A stretch of DNA of 5,197 nucleotides from an uncultured Oscillospiraceae bacterium (GTDB lineage Bacteria; Bacillota; Clostridia; Oscillospirales; Oscillospiraceae): the NCBI GenBank assembly GCA_934569215.1, contig CAKTKF010000111.1:1-5197 (forward strand), read 5' to 3'. Positions 1 to 5,197 of this stretch are shown here, piece after piece. The position numbers were made by a program, and so were the translations under genes. Numbering within the stretch: position 1 is the stretch's first letter; each line of letters opens with the position of its first letter. Below the pieces are notes generated by a model, which was not told the DNA's origin, did no database searches, and was given only the letters and a program-made list of their open reading frames with translations.

Positions 1-420
1 TCTCTGGGCATTCCCTACGAGTGTCACATCTACTCCGCCCACCGCACCCCCGAGGAGGCTCGGGATTTTGCCGTATCCGCACGGCGTAACGGCTTCGGCG
101 TGCTCATCGCCGCCGCCGGTATGGCTGCGCACCTGGCCGGCGCCATCGCGGCAAATACCACCCTGCCGGTCATCGGCATTCCCTGCAAAGGTCCCTGTCT
201 CGACGGCATTGACGCTCTTCTTTCCACGGTCATGATGCCCTCCGGTATTCCGGTGGCCACCGTTGCCGTAAACGGGGGCGTGAATGCCGCTTTGTTGTCC
301 GCCCAGATTCTGGCGGTGGAGGACGGAGAGCTTGCCGCCAAGCTGGACGCCAGGCGCGCCGCCGACGCGGCGAAGGTGCTTGAGAAGGACGCCGCCCTTC
401 AGGCGGAGCTGAAGGGCTGA
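1..420 (+). CDS. purE: PurE, AIR carboxylase / N5-CAIR mutase catalytic subunit (5' partial)
   Basis: This is the C-terminal 139 codons of PurE, which acts on the carboxylated forms of aminoimidazole ribonucleotide (AIR, N5-CAIR) to give CAIR in IMP synthesis. The reading frame is open from the first base and ends in TGA at 418-420. About 25-30 N-terminal residues, including the start and the usual GSxSD phosphate-binding motif, lie outside the window. Visible hallmarks, numbered from the first codon here, are SAHRTP (12-17), whose His14 matches the catalytic His of E. coli PurE; GMAAHLAG (40-47), which replaces the common GxAAHLPG; and MPSGIPVATVA (79-89), followed by the NAALLSAQIL helix. 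The AAHL motif points to class I (N5-CAIR mutase type) rather than the animal/Treponema class II type with GRSNALSG. Class I enzymes normally need PurK, and no purK follows: purF starts 16 bases downstream. The family assignment is firm; the class is an inference. Confidence 0.95.
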   Translation, partial: SLGIPYECHIYSAHRTPEEARDFAVSARRNGFGVLIAAAGMAAHLAGAIAANTTLPVIGIPCKGPCLDGIDALLSTVMMPSGIPVATVAVNGGVNAALLSAQILAVEDGELAAKLDARRAADAAKVLEKDAALQAELKG

Positions 421-426
421 GGGAGG
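421..426 (+). promoter_or_regulatory. Ribosome binding site of purF
   Basis: GGGAGG lies directly after the purE stop codon and 10 bases before the ATG at 437. It supports that ATG as the true start, so the protein begins MGGFFG. The point matters because the start decides whether an N-terminal catalytic cysteine could exist. Confidence 0.75.
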
Positions 427-436
427 ATACAAACAC

Positions 437-1858
437 ATGGGCGGTTTCTTCGGGGCAATTTCCCATAAGAATTGCATTTACGACGTTTTCTTCGGTACGG
501 ACTACCACTCCCACCTGGGCACCCGCCGGGCAGGGCTTGCCTTCTTCGACGGGGAAAAGGGCTTCCAGCGGCAGATCCACAGCATTGAAAATACCCCCTT
601 CCGCACGAAATTTGACGACGACATGGCCAAATTCAGCGGAAACGCGGGCATCGGCTGCATTTCCGACACCGACCCCCAGCCTCTGCTGGTGCGCTCCCAC
701 CTGGGGATGTTCGCCATCTCCACCGTGGGCATCATCAACAACGCAGAACAGCTGGTAGAGAAAACCTTCTCCGGCCCGGGACATCAGTTCATGGCCATGT
801 CCTCCGGCAAGATCAACACCACCGAGCTGACCGCCGCTCTCATCAACCAGCGCGGCAGCCTGATTGAGGGCATCCGCCACGCCCAGGAGGTCATCGACGG
901 CTCCTGCACCATCCTGCTGCTGACCCCCGACGCCATCATCGCCGCCCGGGATCGCTTGGGACGGCTGCCCGTGCTGGTGGGAAAGAATGACGACGGCCTG
1001 TGCGTGTCCTTCGAGTCCTTCGCCTATCACAAGCTGGGCTATCAGGATCATTACGAGCTTGGCCCCGGGGAGATCGTGAAAATGACGGCGGACGGCCTTG
1101 AGAGGCTCGCCGCCCCCGGCACAAAAATGAAGATCTGCGCCTTCCTGTGGACGTACTACGGCTATCCCAACTCCAACTACGAGGGCAAAAACGTGGAGGT
1201 CATGCGCTACCGCAACGGCGAGATCATGGCCCGCAAGGAAATGGAAGCCGGCACCATGCCGGACGTGGACTTCGTGGCGGGCGTGCCGGACTCCGGTCTG
1301 CCCCACGCCATCGGCTACGCAAACCAGTCCCATAAGCCCTTCGCCCGTCCCTTCGTCAAGTACACCCCCACCTGGCCCCGCTCCTTCACCCCCGCCAATC
1401 AGGAGATGCGCAATCTGGTGGCGAAGATGAAGCAGATCCCCGTACCCGAGCTGATTCAGGGCAAAAAGCTGCTGTTTGTGGACGACTCCATCGTTCGCGG
1501 CACCCAGCTGCGGGAGACGGTGGACTTCCTGTACGAAAGCGGCGCGAAGGAAGTGCATATGCGCTCCGCCTGTCCGCCCATCATGTACGGCTGCAAATAT
1601 CTGAATTTCTCCCGCTCCAACTCCGAAATGGAGCTGATCGCCCGTCGGACGGTTCAGAATCTGGAGGGCGACGAGGGACAGAAGCACCTGGACGAGTACG
1701 CCGACGGCACCACCCAGCGGGGCAAATGTATGCTCAAGGCTATCTGCGAGGAAATGGGTTTCGACTCCCTGGGCTACCAGTCCCTGGACGGCCTGCTGGA
1801 GGCCATCGGGCTGGATAAGGACAAGGTCTGCACCTACTGCTGGAACGGCAAAGAATAA
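437..1858 (+). CDS. purF: PurF-family amidophosphoribosyltransferase with degenerate glutaminase domain
   Basis: This 473-residue protein is of the size of B. subtilis PurF, which makes 5-phosphoribosylamine from PRPP and glutamine-derived ammonia, the first committed purine step. Residues about 1-225 form the Ntn-type glutaminase fold and about 230-473 the phosphoribosyltransferase. The PRPP loop is intact (VDDSIVRGT, 348-356), and GVPDSGLPHAIGYA (282-295) is typical. Cysteines 234, 386, 465 and 468 match the four ligands of the [4Fe-4S] cluster of Bacillus-type PurF. The glutaminase site is not intact. The family starts (after processing) with CGIFG, but here it reads MGGFFG. The HRGQES-like motif is HLGTRR (26-31), GHVRYST is GCISDTD (73-79) so the glutamine-binding Arg is Ser76, and HNGN is TVGI (96-99). 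The Asp of the SDSE motif is also lost (INTTE, 126-130). A segment of roughly 405-437 looks inserted relative to B. subtilis. The frame is clean, so this is not a decayed gene. Its place between purE and purM supports a real PurF role, probably with ammonia as donor (inference). Confidence 0.93.
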   Translation: MGGFFGAISHKNCIYDVFFGTDYHSHLGTRRAGLAFFDGEKGFQRQIHSIENTPFRTKFDDDMAKFSGNAGIGCISDTDPQPLLVRSHLGMFAISTVGIINNAEQLVEKTFSGPGHQFMAMSSGKINTTELTAALINQRGSLIEGIRHAQEVIDGSCTILLLTPDAIIAARDRLGRLPVLVGKNDDGLCVSFESFAYHKLGYQDHYELGPGEIVKMTADGLERLAAPGTKMKICAFLWTYYGYPNSNYEGKNVEVMRYRNGEIMARKEMEAGTMPDVDFVAGVPDSGLPHAIGYANQSHKPFARPFVKYTPTWPRSFTPANQEMRNLVAKMKQIPVPELIQGKKLLFVDDSIVRGTQLRETVDFLYESGAKEVHMRSACPPIMYGCKYLNFSRSNSEMELIARRTVQNLEGDEGQKHLDEYADGTTQRGKCMLKAICEEMGFDSLGYQSLDGLLEAIGLDKDKVCTYCWNGKE

Positions 1859-1876
1859 ACGATTTTACTTCTGAAA

Positions 1877-1882
1877 AAGGAG
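1877..1882 (+). promoter_or_regulatory. Ribosome binding site of purM
   Basis: AAGGAG lies 7 bases before the ATG at 1890, within the 31-base purF-purM gap. The gap has no inverted repeat or T-run, so it reads as an intra-operon spacer and not a terminator or promoter. Confidence 0.8.
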
Positions 1883-1889
1883 CGTCATT

Positions 1890-2945
1890 ATGGAACACAA
1901 CAATTCCCAGTCTGCCAGCTACGCCGCCGCCGGTGTGGACATCACCGCCGGATACAGGGCCGTGGAGCTGATGAAAACCCACATTGCCCGCACCCGCAAC
2001 TTAGGCTGCCTGGACGACGTGGGCGGCTTCGGCGGCTGCTTCGGCCTGAACGTCGCCGGGATGGAGGAGCCGGTGCTGGTCTCCGGCACCGACGGCTGCG
2101 GCACCAAGGTCAAGCTGGCCATCCTCATGGACAAGCACGACACCATCGGCATCGACGCCGTGGCCATGTGCGTCAACGACATCATCTGCGTGGGCGCGAA
2201 GCCCCTGTTTTTCCTGGATTACATCGCCTGCGGCAAAAACGTGCCGGAAAAAATCGCCGAAATCGTGGGCGGCGTGGCGGAGGGCTGCGTCCAGTCCGGC
2301 GCGGCGCTCATCGGCGGCGAGACCGCCGAGCATCCCGGTCTGATGCCCGTGGAGGATTACGACCTGGCAGGCTTTGCCGTGGGCATTGTGGATAAGAAGA
2401 AGATTCTGGACAAGACCAGAATGGCGGAAGGGGACGCGGTCATCGCCCTGGCCTCCTCCGGCATCCACTCCAACGGCTTCAGCCTGATCCGCAAGGTTTT
2501 CCGCATTGACGAGAACCCCGCAGAGATTTATCAGCCCTGCGAAGCACTGGGGGGCAAGACCATCGCCGAAACCCTGCTGACCCCCACGAAAATTTACGTC
2601 AAGTCCGTTCTGGCGCTGCTGGAAACCGTGGATGTCAAGGGCATCAGCCACATCACCGGCGGCGGCTTCTACGAGAATATTCCCCGCTCCATCCCCGACG
2701 GCCTGTGCGCGAAAATCGACAAGGGCGCCGTTAAGGTGCTGCCCATCTTTGACCTGATCGCGAAAACCGGCAATATCCCCGAACGAGACATGTTCAACAC
2801 CTACAACATGGGCGTGGGCATGAGCATCGTCGTTCCCGCCGCTCAGGTGCAGACCGCCCTGGACATCCTCACCGCCAACGGCGAGGACGCCTACGTTATC
2901 GGCACCATCATCAAAAACGACGGGGAAAAGGTGATTCTGGAATGA
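1890..2945 (+). CDS. purM: PurM, phosphoribosylformylglycinamidine cyclo-ligase (AIR synthetase)
   Basis: PurM uses ATP to close formylglycinamidine ribonucleotide (FGAM) to AIR, in the cytosol. The protein has 351 residues, close to the 340-350 of the family, so it is full length. Motifs in order: [15 protein letters not shown] near the N-terminus (11-25); the nucleotide-binding [12 protein letters not shown] (66-77); [17 protein letters not shown] (89-105), which carries the conserved metal/phosphate-site Asn-Asp; GGETAEHPG (142-150); SSGIHSNGF between the two domains; [13 protein letters not shown] (254-266); and [10 protein letters not shown] (302-311). These are the normal AIRS N- and C-domain signatures, with no key residue visibly missing. 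The ATG at 1890 is chosen for its AAGGAG site and its distance from the first conserved motif. The stop TGA overlaps the purN start (ATGA), so the two are probably translated together. The product AIR is the substrate of the step served by PurE, encoded upstream. Confidence 0.97.
   Translation: MEHNNSQSASYAAAGVDITAGYRAVELMKTHIARTRNLGCLDDVGGFGGCFGLNVAGMEEPVLVSGTDGCGTKVKLAILMDKHDTIGIDAVAMCVNDIICVGAKPLFFLDYIACGKNVPEKIAEIVGGVAEGCVQSGAALIGGETAEHPGLMPVEDYDLAGFAVGIVDKKKILDKTRMAEGDAVIALASSGIHSNGFSLIRKVFRIDENPAEIYQPCEALGGKTIAETLLTPTKIYVKSVLALLETVDVKGISHITGGGFYENIPRSIPDGLCAKIDKGAVKVLPIFDLIAKTGNIPERDMFNTYNMGVGMSIVVPAAQVQTALDILTANGEDAYVIGTIIKNDGEKVILE
2926..2931 (+). promoter_or_regulatory. Weak ribosome binding site of purN inside purM
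   Basis: AAAAGG lies 10 bases before the purN ATG at 2942, inside the last purM codons. It is weaker than the sites of the neighbouring genes. That fits purN translation depending mainly on ribosomes terminating at the overlapping purM stop (ATGA, 2942-2945). Confidence 0.45.
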
Positions 2946-3574
2946 CTGCCAAAATTGCGGTTCTGGTCTCCGGCGGCGGCACCAATTTGCAGGCGCTGAT
3001 CGATGCCCGGCAGCGGGGCGAGCTGGGCGGCGGAGAGATCACCGCCGTGATTTCCTCCAAGGAGGGGGCTTACGCTCTGGAGCGGGCGCGAAAGGCGGGA
3101 ATCCCCGGCTACGTGCTGCCCCGGAAAAGCTTCGACTCCAGCCGCGCCATGACGCTGGCGCTGGTGGAGAAATTGAAGGCGTTGGACATTGATTTAGTGG
3201 TTCTGGCGGGCTGCATGGTCATCTTCACCGAGGAGCTGGTGCAGGCCTACCCCAACGCCATTATGAACGTCCACCCCGCCCTGATCCCCTCCTTCTGCGG
3301 ACAGGGCTTCTATGGGCTTCGCGTCCATGAAGCGGCGCTGGCCTACGGCGTCAAGCTCTCCGGCGCGACCGTGCATTTTGTCAGCGCGGAATGCGACGGC
3401 GGTCCAATCATCGCCCAGAAGGCCGTCCCCGTTCTCCCCGGAGATACCCCCGAAACCCTTCAAAAACGCATTATGGAGCAAGCCGAATGGAAGCTGCTGC
3501 CGGAAGCCGTGCGCCTGTTCTGCGAGGGCAGGCTCCACGTGGAAGGCCGCACCGTTATCATCGAACAGGAGTGA
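2942..3574 (+). CDS. purN: PurN, phosphoribosylglycinamide (GAR) formyltransferase
   Basis: PurN transfers a formyl group from 10-formyl-tetrahydrofolate to glycinamide ribonucleotide. The protein has 210 residues, normal for the folate-dependent family (E. coli 212). The N-terminal phosphate-binding loop reads [11 protein letters not shown] (9-19). The catalytic triad is complete: Asn109 and His111 in NVHPALIP (109-116) and Asp152 in [10 protein letters not shown] (148-157), equivalent to Asn106, His108 and Asp144 of E. coli. SGATVHFV (140-147) precedes the Asp as usual. The loop after the NxHP motif reads SFCGQGFYG instead of the E. coli-like KYPGLHTHQ type, a form I recall from clostridial PurN proteins. 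The start overlaps the purM stop by four bases. An alternative formate-dependent enzyme (PurT) is excluded by size and motifs. Confidence 0.97.
   Translation: MTAKIAVLVSGGGTNLQALIDARQRGELGGGEITAVISSKEGAYALERARKAGIPGYVLPRKSFDSSRAMTLALVEKLKALDIDLVVLAGCMVIFTEELVQAYPNAIMNVHPALIPSFCGQGFYGLRVHEAALAYGVKLSGATVHFVSAECDGGPIIAQKAVPVLPGDTPETLQKRIMEQAEWKLLPEAVRLFCEGRLHVEGRTVIIEQE
3567..3571 (+). promoter_or_regulatory. Ribosome binding site of the purO-like gene
   Basis: AGGAG lies at the very end of purN, 10 bases before the ATG at 3582. It settles the start of the cyclohydrolase gene: the frame stays open upstream to 3312, but that extension only overlaps purN and has no such site. Confidence 0.7.
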
Positions 3575-3581
3575 AAACGCT

Positions 3582-4298
3582 ATGAATGTTTACGAAATAA
3601 AGTCCATGGCCGAGCGCCTCAGCGGCAACACCTACCCCGGCCGGGGCATTGTGCTGGGGGTCACCCCCGACGGCAAGACCGCCGTGGCCGCCTATTTCAT
3701 CATGGGACGCAGCGTCAATTCCCGGAACCGGGTCTTCGTCCAGGAGCCGGACGGCATCCGCACGGAAGCCTTCGACTCCAGTCTCATGAAAGACCCCCAT
3801 CTGATCATCTACCATCCCGTGCGGGAGGCCGGTCAGGGTCTTATCGTCACCAACGGCGACCAGACGGACACCGTTTGGGAATACCTGTCCAAGGGCGAGA
3901 GCTGGGAAGCCGCCCTGCGCACCCGTCAGTTTGAGGACGACGGCCCCAACTGGACGCCCCGCATTTCCGGCCTGCAGGCAGGAGACGGCAGCTATAAGCT
4001 GTCCATCCTGAAAGCCGCCGACCCGGAGGGCACGGCATGCGCCCGGTTCTTCTACGAGTACCCCGCCGCCCCCGGTCTGGGTCATTTCCTGCACACCTAC
4101 GTCTGCGACGGCAATCCCGTGATTCCCACCTTCCAGGGGGAGCCGGAGCGGGTCAGCATCCCCGGGGACATCGATGATTTTACCCGGGAGCTGTGGGAGA
4201 ACCTGAACCCCGACAACAAAATCTCCCTGTTTGTGCGCTACACCAACTTGGAAACCCGGAAGTATCAGCAGAGGATCCTCAACAAGCATATAAAGTAA
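3582..4298 (+). CDS. purO: PurO-type IMP cyclohydrolase
   Basis: This 238-residue protein resembles the archaeal PurO family, which closes FAICAR to IMP in the last step of the pathway. It is not related to the MGS-like cyclohydrolase domain of bacterial PurH. Features that match what I know of PurO are YPGRGIVLG near the N-terminus (18-26), GRSVNSRNRVFV (42-53, compare SSRSFPNR in archaeal members), LIVTNGDQTD (87-96, compare the VTNGSHTD type) and TPRISG (125-130). Archaeal PurO is about 200 residues, so this form is somewhat longer, including a C-terminal tail rich in charged residues. It has no signal peptide or membrane segment and is presumably cytosolic. It starts 7 bases after purN and is followed 21 bases later by a transformylase gene that lacks a cyclohydrolase domain, which strongly supports the role. 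Identification is from memory of motifs, without a search. Confidence 0.85.
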   Translation: MNVYEIKSMAERLSGNTYPGRGIVLGVTPDGKTAVAAYFIMGRSVNSRNRVFVQEPDGIRTEAFDSSLMKDPHLIIYHPVREAGQGLIVTNGDQTDTVWEYLSKGESWEAALRTRQFEDDGPNWTPRISGLQAGDGSYKLSILKAADPEGTACARFFYEYPAAPGLGHFLHTYVCDGNPVIPTFQGEPERVSIPGDIDDFTRELWENLNPDNKISLFVRYTNLETRKYQQRILNKHIK

Positions 4299-4306
4299 CA
4301 CCGCGT

Positions 4307-4312
4307 GGAGGG
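4307..4312 (+). promoter_or_regulatory. Ribosome binding site deciding the start of the AICAR transformylase gene
   Basis: GGAGGG precedes two in-frame ATG codons, at 4314 and 4320. The first is only 1-2 bases away, too close for normal initiation. The second is 7-8 bases away, so 4320 is the preferred start. The first would add only Met-Asn. Confidence 0.75.
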
Positions 4313-4319
4313 AATGAAC

Positions 4320-5197
4320 ATGAAAGAATTTGAACTGAAATACGGCTGCAACCCCAACCAGAAGCCCGCGAAAATCTACATGGCCGACGGCTCCGAGCTG
4401 CCCATCACCATTCTGAACGGCCGCCCCGGCTACATCAATTTCCTGGATGCCCTGAACTCCTGGCAGCTGGTGAAGGAGCTGAAGGAGGCCACGGGCATGG
4501 TCGCCGTCACGTCCTTCAAGCACGTCTCCCCCACCTCCGCCGCCGTGGGAAAGGTGCTGCCGGAAAACCTGAAAAAGGCGTGCTTCGTGGATGACGTCCC
4601 CGAACTGGACGACAGCCCTCTCGCCTGCGCCTACGCCCGGGCAAGAGGCACCGACCGGATGTGCTCCTTCGGCGACTGGGTCGCCCTGTCCGACGTGTGC
4701 GACGCCACCACCGCGAAGCTCATCGCCCGGGAGGTCTCCGACGGCGTGATCGCCCCCGGCTATTCGGAGGAAGCTCTTGCCATTCTGAAAACCAAGCGCA
4801 AGGGCGGCTACAACGTGGTGGCCATTGACCCCGACTACGTTCCTGCCGAGCAGGAGACGAAGCAGGTCTTCGGCATCACCTTCCAGCAGGGGCGGAACAA
4901 CTTCAAAATCGACGGGCACCTGCTTCAGAACATCGTCACCAAGAATAAAGACCTGCCCGAATCCGCCAAGATCGACCTGATCGTGGCGCTGATTACCCTG
5001 AAATACACCCAGTCCAACTCCGTGTGCTTTGCCTATGACGGGCAGGCCGTTGGCGTGGGCGCGGGTCAGCAGTCCCGCATCCACTGCACCCGGCTGGCCG
5101 GCTCCAAGGCCGACACCTTCTTCCTGCGCCAGCACCCCAAGACCCTGTCCCTGCCCTTCCGCGCCGACCTCGGCCGCCCCAACCGGGACAACGTGAT
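4320..5197 (+). CDS. purH: AICAR transformylase, stand-alone PurH C-terminal domain (3' partial)
   Basis: The first 292 codons of a protein that formylates AICAR to FAICAR using 10-formyl-tetrahydrofolate; the frame is open at the window edge. It begins directly with the transformylase domain (KYGCNPNQKPA, 7-17), so the roughly 190-residue N-terminal IMP cyclohydrolase domain of ordinary PurH is absent. Motifs in order: GRPGYINFLDALNSWQLVKE (34-53); SFKHVSP (65-71), with the catalytic Lys67-His68 pair; ARGTDRMCSFGD (108-119); EVSDGVIAPGY (138-148); VTKNKDLPESA (206-216); KYTQSNSV (228-235); and GAGQQSRIHCTRLAG (247-261). Several of these read nearly like animal ATIC and differ from E. coli-type PurH (KHxNPCG). 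Full length is probably near 390 residues (inference). Its product is the substrate of the PurO-type enzyme encoded just upstream, so the pair replaces bifunctional PurH. Confidence 0.93.
   Translation, partial: MKEFELKYGCNPNQKPAKIYMADGSELPITILNGRPGYINFLDALNSWQLVKELKEATGMVAVTSFKHVSPTSAAVGKVLPENLKKACFVDDVPELDDSPLACAYARARGTDRMCSFGDWVALSDVCDATTAKLIAREVSDGVIAPGYSEEALAILKTKRKGGYNVVAIDPDYVPAEQETKQVFGITFQQGRNNFKIDGHLLQNIVTKNKDLPESAKIDLIVALITLKYTQSNSVCFAYDGQAVGVGAGQQSRIHCTRLAGSKADTFFLRQHPKTLSLPFRADLGRPNRDNV

Noticed and set aside
230..1687. Long minus-strand open frame of 485 codons opposite purE and purF.
   Set aside because: It lies antisense to a clear PurF coding sequence. The product is a low-complexity Gly/Ala/Val/His-rich string with no recognisable motif, as expected opposite GC-rich codons.
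437..1858. PurF as a pseudogene because the catalytic cysteine is missing.
   Set aside because: The frame is uninterrupted and the PRPP loop and Fe-S cysteines are intact. Codon use matches the neighbours, and the changes are concentrated in the glutamine site, which points to specialisation and not decay.
1859..1889. Possible promoter or terminator in the 31-base purF-purM gap.
   Set aside because: It has no hairpin followed by a T-run and no room for convincing -35 and -10 boxes. Only the purM ribosome binding site is recognisable.
3312..3581. In-frame upstream extension of the purO-like gene by 90 codons.
   Set aside because: It overlaps the conserved C-terminal half of purN. The extension reads as a Ser/Pro/Arg-rich out-of-frame translation, and the AGGAG site supports the start at 3582.
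4314..4319. Alternative ATG start of the transformylase at 4314.
   Set aside because: It sits only 1-2 bases after GGAGGG, too close for efficient initiation; the in-frame ATG at 4320 has normal spacing.
3558..5135. Minus-strand open frame of 525 codons opposite the purO-like and transformylase genes.
   Set aside because: Despite its length, it mirrors two well-supported genes. Its product is Gly/Val/His/Leu-rich without any domain signature, so it is a composition effect.

Overview
The window is a continuous stretch of a de novo purine (IMP) biosynthesis operon. All genes lie on the + strand and are tightly packed: the 3' part of purE, then purF, purM, purN, a purO-type IMP cyclohydrolase gene, and the 5' part of a stand-alone AICAR transformylase gene (the C-terminal domain of PurH). 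The DNA is visibly GC-rich, with strong G/C preference at third codon positions, and most genes have good AGGAGG-like ribosome binding sites. The gene order and protein style suggest a GC-rich Clostridia member (Oscillospiraceae/Ruminococcaceae-like gut anaerobe). That assignment is an inference from sequence style, not a database result.

Layout: 1-420 purE (5' end outside the window); 437-1858 purF; 1890-2945 purM; 2942-3574 purN (ATGA overlap with purM); 3582-4298 purO-like; 4320-5197 AICAR transformylase (3' end outside the window). The largest gap between genes is 31 bases. I see no promoter, terminator, riboswitch, RNA gene, repeat, CRISPR array or mobile element. The regulatory region and the other pathway genes (purC, purD, purL/Q/S, purB, purK) must lie elsewhere.

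How the genes work together: PurF makes phosphoribosylamine from PRPP. PurN formylates GAR, PurM closes the AIR ring, and PurE acts at the AIR/CAIR step. The AICAR transformylase adds the last formyl group, and the PurO-type enzyme closes the ring to IMP.

Two points stand out. First, the PurF protein keeps its PRPP-binding loop and all four Fe-S cluster cysteines, but its glutaminase domain has lost the N-terminal nucleophilic cysteine and the other hallmark glutamine-site residues. It should not be able to hydrolyse glutamine in the usual way, which suggests free ammonia or a separate ammonia donor. Second, the usual bifunctional bacterial PurH is absent here. It is replaced by an archaeal-type PurO cyclohydrolase beside a separate transformylase whose sequence resembles the C-terminal domain of animal ATIC more than typical bacterial PurH.
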